Shown here: positions 31,224 through 42,300 of the stretch, piece after piece | Position numbering within the stretch: position 1 is the stretch's first letter | How the letters are laid out: each line of letters begins with the position of its first letter | Assembly (NCBI GenBank): GCA_964019425.1 | Contig: OZ025819.1 | Location: 968,566 to 1,032,565, forward strand | From: Flectonema sp. DT1601 | Taxonomy: Eukaryota; Euglenozoa; Diplonemea; Diplonemida; Diplonemidae | DNA: 64,000 nt | Reading direction: 5' to 3' | The notes under the pieces: model-generated | Database searches by the model: none | What the model saw: only the letters and a program-made list of their open reading frames with translations | Told to the model about the DNA's origin: nothing | Position numbers and translations under genes: made by a program

Positions 31224-31669
31224 TGTTTTATCAATATTTAGTATTTTCATCATTATCAATCATCTCCTGGTTGGGTAACTGCACATCACCTTCGGTGTTG
31301 TCTCAGTGTCCCTTCCAATACTCCTTTCTCCTTCTTCTCCTATTCTCCTTATAAATTTCTCTTGAGGGCAGGCCTTCGGGCTGTTCAAGTGGTCTTTGAC
31401 CACCGCTCTAGTTATATGCTCGATTCTTTGTTTTCCTTATCGATGGTAGGAATGGTAACCGAATTAGCTTCGTGTGTCCAATTTCAAGGACGCGTGACCA
31501 TTTATTTTTTCCGTTGCCGCTCTTCTTACGTCCTCAGGCGGGGCCTACCTATGTTTCCCGTGTTTTCCAATTTGTCAGACTTAAACCAAAAGAAAGTATA
31601 AAAGAAAGACAAAACATAGAAGTGAAAAGAACAAAAACAAAGAGTCTGGAAGCACAGACGAGTGTAACC
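31224..31669 (+). repeat. 446-bp direct repeat, copy 2 (3'UTR of element D)
   Basis: Second copy of 27925-28370. Here the A-tail is reduced to AA and runs straight into the T run that is the inverted poly-A of element E. Confidence 0.85.
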
Positions 31670-31672
31670 CAA

Positions 31673-34600
31673 TTTTTTTTTTTTTTTTTTTTTTTTTGAG
31701 TGCACCACGACCCGTGAGTCTGTGATGCTGATTGCGCTGTTAGGCGCGGCTGTTCTTTTTCTTTCTTTCTTTCTTACTTTCTTTGTTTTGGGGGTTGGGG
31801 GTGGGAATCCCGTAGGCTTCGTATCTCCTTTCTTTGTTTTGATAACTTAAAACTAATACTACAGAATAAATTGTCCACTTGGACGACTTCAGATGTGTTG
31901 CAATGATGCCTTCAATGTTGATATTCGAAATGTCGATGTTTTAATAATACTACCGTCCTAATAATTGTGCCAGTCTGTCTAAGGTTGTGACAAAACCAGT
32001 CATCTGCTGTTGATTCGCAGGTAAGTAGCAGTCCTCCAGTTGGCATGCTTCCTCTCCCTTGTCATTCATCATGTGACTGATGTATTTTTCTCTCAAGGTT
32101 TCTATACACCAATGTTCGCATATAAATAATACATGATGTGCTGTCGCCTTTCCAAGTTTACAGAAAAAGCACAGCTCGTTCAGCCCTTTGATTATCAGAG
32201 ATCTGCAATGTCCCACTCTAAAGCGTGACATCAGTACTTCCTCTGGTCGTGTTAGAGCTTCGATGTACGGAGGGTGTCTTACCTCTCCCGGTCCGATCCA
32301 GTTCTCCCGTTTTCTCCGCTTGTGAAACGTCATCAATGTTCCCATGTCAAGTTGAGTGGGCAGTTGTTTAATAATAACATCTTCGTGAGGTGGGTCTTCC
32401 TTCAGGCCTGCAGCGAATTTCGCCAGTTGGTCCGCTACTTCGTTGTACCGCACGTTTCTGTGTGCCGGTACATACTGCATGTTGACTTGGATTCCCTTCT
32501 TCTCCAGTTTCATTGCCAACTTCCAGATCTTTTTGTTCATTGGGGACCTTTGTATATATGGCCCTTGTTCCAATGCCTGCATGACTGACATCGAATCAGT
32601 CAACAGGTGCGTCGTTGTTGTTAGAGATTCATGTTCATCCTCCGCCACCTGAACTAAATTTTCCAACGCCAGTTTCACTGCAATCTGCTCGGTCCTATAA
32701 GAGGAACCCGCTACTGGTATTTTATATCCAAGTAGACGCATCTTGCTTTCTTTTACTATGACCACAGCGGCAGCCGAGTCTGTCATGTAAGTCTCGGGTT
32801 TGTGTCTTATCGACCCGTCAGTGTAGACTTTCATCTCGTGAGCTGGTAGTTCAGCTTCTCGCTGTTCAGCCTCTTCCTTGTTACTAGAATATGTGAATCT
32901 CATCGCACTAGTACTTTTCCATGGAGGGAGAGTGTAGTGTTCTGGGTTCACTTCCAGGTTGGTAATGCTCCGGTAATTGTCAAGGCCAGGGACACCAGAG
33001 ACATAGTCTATCCAGACATTCCATCCCCATTTTGATTTTTGGTATAATTCTGAACTCCCTGTTCTCGTCAGCTTGCGAGTCGGTAAGAACGGACTCAATT
33101 TGAAACGTTCGTAAGTTCTACACATCTTATACTGGATGTGTTCCTTTAGTCTTGGCGTATCGGCTTCTTTGTAAAGTCTCTGTAGTTTGGTGCTCCGCAG
33201 ACATCCAGTTACCAGCCTCACTGCCCTGTTTACCAGTAATTCCAGTTGTTCGAGGCACTCTTTTGGTAGCATCCAAGCAAAGCTTTCAACACCATAAAGC
33301 ACCCTTGCTAACACCACCGTCACCAGTATACTAATGAGTGTCCTCTTTCTGCAGCCTATCCTGGTGAGTCTAACCAACAAGCCTAGACCCTTGGAAGCAG
33401 CTGTCATCATCTTTTGAATTTGCGACTTAAAGGTTAACTTCTCGTCATAATGTACACCCAGATACCGCACGGTATTCGTCTTGTGAACTTTTCGTCCAAC
33501 CGCATAGGCAAATCCGTGTAGTCCGGGTCCCACTCTTTCCAGCATCTTATCTATTTCTGCCTTGTTGTGGACTTTCTTCAGTTGTGAGAAGCTGGCACTC
33601 ATCTTCATTGTTTTCAGTACCGCCGGTTTATTCGGTAGCTTGACTTTGATCTTATGTTTTGGAACGACGTACAGGTGAGTGATGGCGAATTCTTCTTTTG
33701 AAACTACAGTTGTTGAGTTATCATCCTTCACAAGGTTACTCATTTGTTCTGCCGTGGCCACCACATATTTAAATGTGTGTTCTTCAGAGTATACTACTAC
33801 TGGGGACTTGTCATGTGTTCCTCTTGGCCTCACGTGAATGTATTCCGTCTTGCCAGGGTTCTTATTGATTTTGATGTGTGAGTCAAGTGCCCACCTTTCA
33901 AATATTTTGACTGTGTTGTTAACCTTGCTTTCTAAACAGCTGACAGTGCCCGCGGTTATTACTATTCCAACATCATCTGCAAAGACAGTCGGTTCGTACA
34001 TCTCTAGTTTATCTATCAAATCGTTTATGAAGATAGAGAATAACTGGGGTCCCAGCACGCTTCCTTGTGGCACTCCTACTCGAATGTTCCGGAATGCTCC
34101 CTTCACTCCATTCACCCTTGTTGAAATCTTCCTGCTAGTCAAGTAGTTTTGAACCCACCGTAGATATTTCGTTGATAATCCTATTTTGGACATCTTATTT
34201 AGAAGAGTTACCGGTTGAACTGCATCGAAGGCTTTTTGTAGGTCGAAGGTGATTAATATCGCTTCTTCTCCCATTGCCTTGGCACTTTTGAGTTTGTCTG
34301 TAACTATACAGAGATTTTCAATGGAATCCCGTCCTCGTTTGTAGGCTGCTTGCCTCGGATTCATTCTGTCTTTCAACAGGTGGTGCATCCGTTCCACGAC
34401 CATTCTTTCAAAGAGTTTCGAGACGGTCGAGGTTAGTGCTATCGGTCTGTACGATAAGACTTGTTTCTTGTCTTTATCAGGTTTCAGTATGGGTATTACC
34501 ATTCCACTTTTCCAGCACCTGGGTACTGCTGATCGTTGCCATGGGAGGTTGAATAGTCTTAGTAGTTGCTCGAGGAAAGCTTTTGGAAGTTGTTTTAACA

Positions 34601-35165
34601 TCGGGTTCCAGATGTGGTCAGGTCCAGGTGCCTTCTTCTCCTTTGTTTTTGAAATTTGTCGTTCCAGTTCAGGCATTCCAAATTCCACCGAGTTGTCATC
34701 AGGTATTCCTTGTAAGGTTGGTTCACCGTCTTCGAATTTGAATTGGTCTGCGTATGTTTTGGTGAAGACATCTGCCATTTCCCGCGGGTCGGTTAATTCC
34801 TTCTCACCATCGACAATCTTAGTAATTGAATGGTCCATCATTCTACCTTCCAGTTGTTTAACTTTTCTAAAGGCCCATCGGTAGTCCATTCCAGTCATGT
34901 CGCACTCAGTGATCTTCTGTTTGATCATATTGATACCTCTTTCAATTGCTTCTGAGTCTGTCTTATCAGGGTCAGTCTCTGCCATTAAATCTTCCAATTC
35001 TGAATCCCTCACAGCGAAGGTACTACTTGACTTTTTGTTGTAGCCTGGGATGGCCCTTCTCGCTGCTCTCAGAATCTCGTTGTTGATCCTATTAGCTAGT
35101 TTCTGCACATTCTTAATTCTTTCTAATTTGGGCGCTGCCCTTTCCAACAATATTTTATAATAATT
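31673..35165 (-). mobile_element. Non-LTR retrotransposon copy E (distinct family), 5'-truncated
   Basis: Reads right to left: 5' truncation near 35165, ORF2 35150-31950, 3'UTR 31949-31698 with a CTTT microsatellite near 31760-31783, and poly-A of about 25 (T run 31673-31697). It differs from A, C, D, F and G in sequence, zinc finger and tail type (poly-A rather than TAAA). It meets D tail to tail. Confidence 0.8.
31950..35150 (-). CDS. ORF2 of element E: RT with FADD box, RNase H, zinc finger (endonuclease missing)
   Basis: 1066 codons with no internal stop, the longest intact frame among the non-LTR copies. RT motifs: KAPGPDHIWNPMLK, ITFDLQKAFDAVQP, GVPQGSVLGPQLFS and FADDVGIV, where Phe replaces the usual Tyr of YADD. 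RNase H: VYTDGSIRH (Asp), YRTEQIAVK (Glu), LLTDSMSVMQ (Asp), YVPAHRNVRYNEVADQLAK (His, Asp). A CCHC finger CFFCKLGKATAHHVLFIC is at the C-terminus. The N-terminal part is helical and the apurinic-type endonuclease is absent, so the copy is 5'-truncated. RT followed by RNase H and a finger places it in the broad I group (I, Ingi and relatives). The open frame suggests recent insertion. Confidence 0.85.
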   Translation of the reverse strand: MLERAAPKLERIKNVQKLANRINNEILRAARRAIPGYNKKSSSTFAVRDSELEDLMAETDPDKTDSEAIERGINMIKQKITECDMTGMDYRWAFRKVKQLEGRMMDHSITKIVDGEKELTDPREMADVFTKTYADQFKFEDGEPTLQGIPDDNSVEFGMPELERQISKTKEKKAPGPDHIWNPMLKQLPKAFLEQLLRLFNLPWQRSAVPRCWKSGMVIPILKPDKDKKQVLSYRPIALTSTVSKLFERMVVERMHHLLKDRMNPRQAAYKRGRDSIENLCIVTDKLKSAKAMGEEAILITFDLQKAFDAVQPVTLLNKMSKIGLSTKYLRWVQNYLTSRKISTRVNGVKGAFRNIRVGVPQGSVLGPQLFSIFINDLIDKLEMYEPTVFADDVGIVITAGTVSCLESKVNNTVKIFERWALDSHIKINKNPGKTEYIHVRPRGTHDKSPVVVYSEEHTFKYVVATAEQMSNLVKDDNSTTVVSKEEFAITHLYVVPKHKIKVKLPNKPAVLKTMKMSASFSQLKKVHNKAEIDKMLERVGPGLHGFAYAVGRKVHKTNTVRYLGVHYDEKLTFKSQIQKMMTAASKGLGLLVRLTRIGCRKRTLISILVTVVLARVLYGVESFAWMLPKECLEQLELLVNRAVRLVTGCLRSTKLQRLYKEADTPRLKEHIQYKMCRTYERFKLSPFLPTRKLTRTGSSELYQKSKWGWNVWIDYVSGVPGLDNYRSITNLEVNPEHYTLPPWKSTSAMRFTYSSNKEEAEQREAELPAHEMKVYTDGSIRHKPETYMTDSAAAVVIVKESKMRLLGYKIPVAGSSYRTEQIAVKLALENLVQVAEDEHESLTTTTHLLTDSMSVMQALEQGPYIQRSPMNKKIWKLAMKLEKKGIQVNMQYVPAHRNVRYNEVADQLAKFAAGLKEDPPHEDVIIKQLPTQLDMGTLMTFHKRRKRENWIGPGEVRHPPYIEALTRPEEVLMSRFRVGHCRSLIIKGLNELCFFCKLGKATAHHVLFICEHWCIETLREKYISHMMNDKGEEACQLEDCYLPANQQQMTGFVTTLDRLAQLLGR

Positions 35166-35534
35166 TAACCCAAAGAAAAAGAAAGAGAAAAAAAAAGGGG
35201 AAAAAAGAAAAAAGGAAAAAGAAAAAAAAGATTTTTTTATTTATTTATTTAGTCACATCCCCCCTGTCTTTCTACTTTGTTTTTATTCTTTCTGAGCATA
35301 CTCGCTCTTCTTATTTTTTAACTAATTAAATAAGCAACAACGAGTGCAACTGTTGTGAGTCCGTTGGAGGACTTCCCCGGATAGGAAGCTCACGACACTG
35401 TAAGTACAAAGCGAATGATCAATACGGAGACGGTGGCCAAAGACCACTGGGTTACCTGCGAGCTATGAAGCTCTACGGATGTCCTCAGAGAGTTATTAGG
35501 AGATGAATTAGGAGTGATGTATGAGTATGATATA

Positions 35535-37160
35535 CTAAAAAGATAGTAACTTCTGATAACAGCTTGTTGCCGTCCATTGTTCTAAATGCCATATGAAGCC
35601 AGCGAGGGAATGTAAGTTCCTCGTAGCGAACATAAATAGCAGGCTGTGTTCCTTCTTTGAAATCTTCGCTTCTTCCATGACAGATCCAATTGTTCCATTT
35701 CTGATGCGTACCAGAGCAGAGTTCATGCAGTTAAACATCAAGTGTCTAGGTGATGAGTCCGTCCGTCTACAAAAAGGGCACTTCAGTTGTACGCCTTTGT
35801 CTCTCAGCAAGGGGTGTGAACCCGTTCTGAATTGTGCAATTCTTACTTCCGAAGCTCTCAGCATGTCTTTCGGATATCTAGCAGTTCTCAATCCTCCGGT
35901 CGCCTCCAGATACTGTCTGAGCATCACCCGTTTCATTGGAGGCTTTGCCTTCTCGGAGGCTTCCATCATCTTTCCTATCAACTTCCTGTGAGACTCCCTC
36001 GCTACCCTTGATTTGTGGGCGAAGAAATCCATGGTCGTTGAGACCGGTTTACTTTCGGCATCCTTCGAGACTTCTTTGGCCAGCTTATCAGCCTTATCGT
36101 GTGGTTCAATCCCCACATGGGCCGGGATAAACTGGAGATGCACCTGTGTCTTCAGATCCCTAATGCTTTCCAGTATTAACAGAGAGTTCAACTTCCTCTG
36201 GGCAACAATCCCTCCATTGAGTTCCTCCAGGTTGGATTTCGAGTCACTGAAGATTCTGGTAATACCTGACCTGGGACCCAAGATCGAGTCAGCTTTGCCA
36301 ATTTCTCTCATCAGCAGTTTGAGTGTTACCTGTTCAGCCTTGTAGCTGCTTTCAGTAGCTACAAGTCTTGACGACATCGTTCTCTCAGTTGGTGAGACCT
36401 GTACTGCTGCCGCACCCGCAGTGTAGTTAACAGGATCATGTGAGCCGTCCACATATATAGCCGAGTTGCAAGGGACTAGGTCCCTGCAGTATTCCTCAAA
36501 TTTGTTCCTGTCCACATCTGCATCACCGGTCTTGTTATGACCATACCCACAGGATATCTCTAGATTTGGTACATCCGCCCAGGGTTCGATGCTGTCAGGT
36601 TGAACTATTCCTTGGAGGGCGATGTTACAATCTTCCTGCGGCAACTTAGAACTCCAGAATCCTTTCGCTATTCGGTTCGTCGAACGTACCCACTTCAGCG
36701 ATCGATACCTAAACAGAGCAGTTCTGGCCTGTTTTTCTATTATCAACTTCATCGGGAGCATGTTCGCCTCCAAGAGCAGTGGGAGAGACCTGGTGTAGAT
36801 GCTGCAACCCGTTATCCTTCTCGCAATCTTCTTCAGATTCAAGTCCACAAGATCAATCTGACCCTCAGATAGGAAAGGACCGAAGCTCTCCAGCCCATAT
36901 GACAGCCTTGAAAGTATGTACAGGTTCTTGACCATGCACAGCGTCTTAAAATCAAAATCATACTGTTCTAGTTTCCCCAGGAGTGCAAGACCCTTCCTGG
37001 TCTCATCCAGCATCTTTCCGACCTGTGTTCCATAAGATAAATCACCATCAATGTGCACCCCCAGGTATTTAACGCTGTCTACCATCGGCATCAGTACTGC
37101 GGTTAACAACTTTACTCTCAGCTTACTTGATCCATCGCTTGAGAATGGTTTCCTTGAGAA
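35535..37160 (-). pseudogene. ORF2 of element F, part 2: RT thumb, RNase H, zinc finger
   Basis: Continues ORF2 in another frame after the break near 37150. DSVKYLGVHIDGDL and GLESFGPFL mark the RT-distal region. RNase H: IYVDGSHDP, ESSYKAEQ, RIFSDSKSN, FIPAHVGIEPHDKADKLAK. Finger: CPFCRRTDSSPRHLMFNC. Compared with copy A, about two dozen codons are lost at the break. A 15-bp tandem duplication (gagaatggtttcctt-type) sits there. Confidence 0.8.
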
Positions 37161-39387
37161 TGGTTTCTCCACTACCCAGAATTGGCCTTCCAAACTCGTT
37201 CGGTCTGATCATCTTAGCCAGATCTCCCCTGCTTACAACGTAATAATTATCCTTTGCAGTCCTGGGGAAGCCCAGTCTCCAGTAGATATCCTTTGGGCAG
37301 CGCACAGGCATACCACATGTCTTAGAGACGGACAGTGCCATATCATTGGTTTTGCACCAGCTATCCACAAGTCCAAGGATCCATTGCGCTTTCTTATTGG
37401 TTAAATTAACGTCCTTATCAGAGACTACACAAGCGGTGTCATCTGCATAAAGAGCCGAAACTGAGCCAGTCTTCTCCAACAACTTCGCCAGGTCATCAAC
37501 ATAAATCAGGTATAGCAGCGGACCGATAATCGATCCTTGGGGAACCCCCCTCGTTACCGTTCTGTAGGAGCTAAGGTTGCCATTCGCACTCACCCTTGCC
37601 TGCCTGCCCTTCAGGAAGTCAACTACCCATGCAATGAACGGGGAGGGAATACGCATGTTCTTCATCTTCTTGATCAGTTTCTCATGATTAATTCTATCAA
37701 ATGCTTCCGTGAAGTCGAACGACAGCAGAACAGAGCTCTTGTTCTTTTCACTGGCCTCATGAAGAGCGTTGACTAACATTGAAATCTGCTCACACGTATT
37801 CCTTCCTCTTCTAAAACCCGCCTGGATAGACGACAGGGCATTGTTCTGGGTAAGCCAATACATCAACCTATCATAAATCACTCTTTCAAGTACTTTACCC
37901 ACCACCGAGGTCAACGTGATCAGTCTGAAACTTGCGATCTTATCCTTTGGCTTACCTGGTTTGTAAACTGGCTTGATAAGACCCTCCTTCCAGATCCTCG
38001 GTACCTTTGACGTTAGCCACGATTCATTGAATAACGCCAGGAGGAAATCCATTCCTATCACCGATAAGTTCTTCAACATTATCCCATGGATTCCATCTGG
38101 ACCTGGTGCTTTCCCGGGCCTTACCTTCTTGATGGCTCGCTTCAGTTCAGTCATTGTTAGATTCCCTCCGATTTTGGCGAAGTCGCTGCTCTTCGTATTC
38201 GGAGGTCCTAGTTTACGTTTTGTCGGGGTCTTAACAAATTGTTCCAAGAACTTCACAGGTAGTTGGTTCTCGTCAAACTCCGGAATGTGAATTTCACGTC
38301 CTTCATCCGTCTCAAGGTCCTTTATCTTTTTGAACGCATATGCAAAGCCTTCACCTTTTGCTAGCCGTTCAGCGATAAATTTTCCCTTCGCACGCTTGGT
38401 ATCTGGGGTGGAAGCGTTCCACATTCTTCTTCTCTTCCCTTTGATCCGAAGCCTTCTCCTAACGTACCTCTTCGCTACTCCAAGAACGATTCTGTTGAAC
38501 GTTACTGCTCTTCTCCCAACGCTCGCAGAGTTGTTTACCTTTCCAAACCTGTAGTCTAGTTCATGTTCATATGAGTACCAATCAGCTGTATTGAAGTCCC
38601 AGACCGATCTCTTCGTCGCGTGGTTGCCCGAAGGCTCAAGGGGTGAGAGCGTATCGAAGGTAGCAGAGAGTGGTGTATGATCCGAACCGTGCTCAATTCC
38701 TTCACCTACCAGCTCAAAGTTAAGCAGCTGAATCTCCTCGTGGTGCAGGATCAGATCGGGCGAGGTCCCATGTCTCGGCAGTGTCGCTAGACCTGGCGGG
38801 TTCGCAATCAGGAGGTCCTCTTGCCCTGTCCAGTTGAGAAGGTCACAGCCTTTTACGTTGGTTTTCTTGGACCAGTACCTATGGTGTGCGTTGAAGTCAC
38901 CAGCGAGAATGAACTTGCCAACACGTTTCAGGGAGAATAGTTCAAAATTAATCCTCGAGCTCGGTGGGGAGTAGATGTTGAGAATACTTACGTCTTCGTT
39001 AATTCTGACACCCATCGACTCGACGGTTCCTCTCATCGACGGTATGGAGATATCAAAGCAATCATGTTGAATTCCTCGTTTTATTAAAGTGATCAGGCCA
39101 CCTCCCCTTCCTGGCCTATCCCTCCTGTAGCAAACGTAGTTCCAATGAAACAATGCCATCCTGCAAGAAGTCTCCTGAAGGCAAAGTACGTCGGGGTCAA
39201 GCTTACTCAGGATGTGTCCAATGAACTCCATTTTGTTCGAGATGGTGCGACAATTCCAACTGATTACATTTAATTTGCAAGAGGGACCATCCTTTCTCCT
39301 ATTCGGCCCTGGGTTTCGTTCAACGTCCCCTGCTATCAGCAAGAGACGTCTTCGAGTCTCAGCCCAGTTCCTTCCATCTACGTGCCG
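37123..39387 (-). pseudogene. ORF2 of element F, part 1: 2A peptide, endonuclease, RT
   Basis: Follows the ORF1 TGA (39388-39390) in the same frame. The first about 20 codons lead into AGDVERNPGP, a 2A ribosome-skipping motif (DVERNPGP at 39304-39327). The apurinic-type endonuclease starts at LNVISWNCRTI and has LQETSC, GDFNAHHRYW and GSDHTPLSA. RT motifs: KAPGPDGIHGIMLK, LSFDFTEAFDRINH, GVPQGSIIGPLLYL and LYADDTACVV. No in-frame ATG exists before the endonuclease: the first is in SNKMEF, after the essential N-terminal strand. Translation by reading through the ORF1 stop is therefore the simplest model. The frame fails near 37150. Confidence 0.8.
39304..39327 (-). other. 2A ribosome-skipping peptide, element F
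   Basis: Encodes DVERNPGP, matching the 2A consensus D-V/I-E-x-N-P-G-P, preceded by a Leu-rich stretch (RRRLLLIAG) as usual for active 2A. Peptide-bond skipping would occur between the last Gly and Pro. It separates ORF1-side sequence from the endonuclease. Confidence 0.85.
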
Positions 39388-42300
39388 TCATTTACCTTCC
39401 AAGAATCTCGTCATCAGCATCTCTAAACGATCCATCCTCCGTTCCATCGTATCCTGTTCAGCTGTCGACTTCTTCACAGTTTTCTTTGTCACAACCTGCT
39501 CTACAGGACCTACTTCCTTCAAGGCTCCTTTCCTCTCCTCAATCTTCACACCCGCTTCCCGCCAGAGTCTCTTCCCCTTCCCCTTACCATGAAAGGATAA
39601 GAATTCTGCTCGCAAGTAGCAACGATTAGAGGCCTCCCCCTCTGTTGGATCACGTCTCTTCTCCGGCGGAGTAAGGCCTTTTTCCGGTGTGCTCTCCGCA
39701 GTTGACGTTGGCTGAGTTTTCTCCTTCACATCCACCTCTCTGGCAGCTTGGCGCTTCTTACGATTTTGTCTTTGAACTACCTCAACCGTACATGCCCTAC
39801 CGTCGATTAATACCGTGTCGTCATCCGGCACTTCAGCACGCACCCTCATCCATCTGTATCCAGTCCTTACTCCATCCACGGTTGCTCTCACATGCCACCC
39901 ATCCTTCGCCAGCAGCGCTACCGCTTCACGGGGAAGTACATCTAACGGAATTCCCGAGATTTCTAATTCAGGGAGCTTTGCAGGGATTCCCAGTTTTTCC
40001 CTGGTTACATCTTCCAGCTCCGGTGAAACTCTGATACCAAAACCTTTAGGGTTTTCGACTAATCCCAACGATTCCAAGGAATCAGAGTGTTCAACTGCCT
40101 CCTTCAAAGAGCACTCGTCCTGAAGCCAAATAACTGTATCCTTCGGAGCCTCCCCTTCGTCTTGGATCCACAAGAACCTCCCATCTTTGCCGGAAGTTCT
40201 TAGCAGTTCCACCGCCCCGGATTTCCTCAGTCGGATGACAGCCGACACCGTACTCTTCGTTACCCTGAAGTTGTACGCTTCCATGAAGCCGGGTGTGTCC
40301 TTCATTTCTTTTGTGATGAGGTGCTCAGGCTTACTCGCTAACTCAAGCCACTTATCATCCTTCCACCTTCTTTTAGGAGCGGTCACTATTGCCTTCACCG
40401 ATTTAATACCCCGCTTACCCTTTGGTAGAGCAGCCTCACCCAGGTCATGAATGAAGATGCGATGTACCTTGTTTCCATCCTTGCTCGATAATAGCACGTG
40501 TTCCCTTCTTCCTTGTCCATTCACTTGGTCCAGCGTTACCACGCTGCACGTTTTCCATGCAGGAACCTCCGGCTTCATCCCCAGAAGATCTCTTGCCTCC
40601 GAAGGCGTCGCAAGGGCTACTCCTTGATTCCCTTTCGATACCTCCTCAAACTTCGTGACCGGAATGTTCCAATCAGCTTCCCTCAGGCTCCAGGAGTTCA
40701 ACACTTCCCTCTCCTTCTTGTTGGTTTTCTCCCAGAGACGTCTGGCTTTTTCAACAGCTTTCATCGACTGCGTCGCTTTCTTTTCCAGTGATTCCCACTC
40801 GGATGTGCAGTTCCTCTGTACAGCTGATCTAACCTTTGACTCATCAGTGGTGAGGCCGTAGGAGCGAGAGTAAGTCAGACCGTTCACTAAGTTGGCAATT
40901 CCCAGTGGTGGTTGGCTCGGGGCTACTACGACCTCATTCACTTCTTCGCTTCTCTGCGCTCTCGATGAGGCCAACTCCTGTCTCAGTTCTTTCAGCTGAG
41001 TCTGGAGTTCCATGAGCAACTTCCTCAGCTCACCCTTCTCTTCTCTCTCTTTCTGGAGCTCCAGTCGGAGTTGTTCAATTCCCTGTTGTTGCGGAAGTAC
41101 CGGCGGGTACGGTTGCCTTTGATGCATCGGTGCATAAGGCTGGTGCTGCATGTAGTAGACCGGAGGTTGGCTTACTGCATGCGTTTGCTGACGGAGGCTG
41201 CTTTGTTGGAGTTGGAGCTTCTGTTGCTGTTGTCGCAGTTTTCCTTCTTGAAGTTCCAGATCTAGCTTTGACTTCTGGTCTTCTTGTTGCTGTTGTTCGA
41301 ACTCCTTTCCAAGCTCCCGTTGAAGTTGGAGCAGTTCCTTCCTCCCTTGTTCCTTCTCCTTTTCTTGTTGTTGTTGGAGTTGATGGCTACGCAGCTTCTG
41401 TTGTTCGAACTCCATGTCTAGCTTGTTCCTGAGACACTGGAGTTCCTTCCTACCCTTCTCCATCTCGTCCTCCTGCTGGCGTTGTAGTTGGAGTCGTTGA
41501 TGCTCAAGGTCATCTTCCTGCTTTTTGATTTCTTCCCGTCTCTGTTGTTGTTGCTGCTGGTCCAGTTTGCCCTTTTCCAACTCCACATTCAGTTGATGTT
41601 GAAGCAGCTGCTGTTTTTCCTCCAGGCTAACCTGTTGCAGTTGCAGATTCTGTTGAATCCTGGACTGTTCTTGTTGTTGTTGGCGTTGGTCTTCTTCGAG
41701 TTGGCATCTTCTTCTTCGGAGAGATTCATCCTCGACAGCCTTCTCCCTGCTGTGCTGCTGTTCGAGCTGCTGTTGTTGGATCAGTATTTGTTCCTGCTTC
41801 TGTTGTAGGTCTGCTTTATATTGTAGCAGTTCTTGTTGTTGTTGGTTTAACAACTCTTGGCTATGTTGTTGGTTTTGATGTTGTTGTTGGACTTGATGCT
41901 CAAGTTGTTGTTGCTGTTGTATATGCTTATCCTGCTGTTGTTGGACTTGTTGATCAAGTTGCTGTTGCTGCTGCTGTTGGATTTCCTGCTGCTTTTTGAC
42001 TTGATGGCTAAGTTGCTGTTCTTGCTGTTGTTGCTTCAGACAGAGTTCATCTTCGTACTGAGTAAGAGCCTTCTGTTGTTGATGCAGATGTTCCTGGTTT
42101 TGTTGCTGTTGATGGTCCAGTTGTTTCTGGTTGACAAGTTGTTGCTGTTGATGGTTAGTCAGTACTTCCTCAAGCTGTTGTTGCTTTTGGAATAATTCTT
42201 CCTGTTTCTTCTGGAAGTTAACTTCTAGCTCACTCTGTTGTTTGCAGAGGAGCTCTTGCTGTTGCAGCAGTTCGTTCTTCTCTTCTTCCTGCTCTGCCTG

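Larger units (their letters stand above)
28381..31672 (+). mobile_element. Non-LTR retrotransposon copy D, 5'-truncated, joined to the tail of C
   Basis: Begins exactly after the A10 tail of C, inside ORF2 upstream of the RT domain, and ends with the family 3'UTR (31224-31669). C and D are therefore head-to-tail. The end abuts the poly-A (T run on +) of the oppositely oriented element E. A 181-bp segment near the 3' end of the coding region is inverted. Confidence 0.8.

Noticed and set aside
27925-31669. LTR retrotransposon with 446-bp LTRs around 28.4-31.2 kb
   Set aside because: The enclosed RT is of non-LTR type with YADD and a CCHC end. The repeats are the 3'UTRs of two tandem copies, each ending at an A-tail position.
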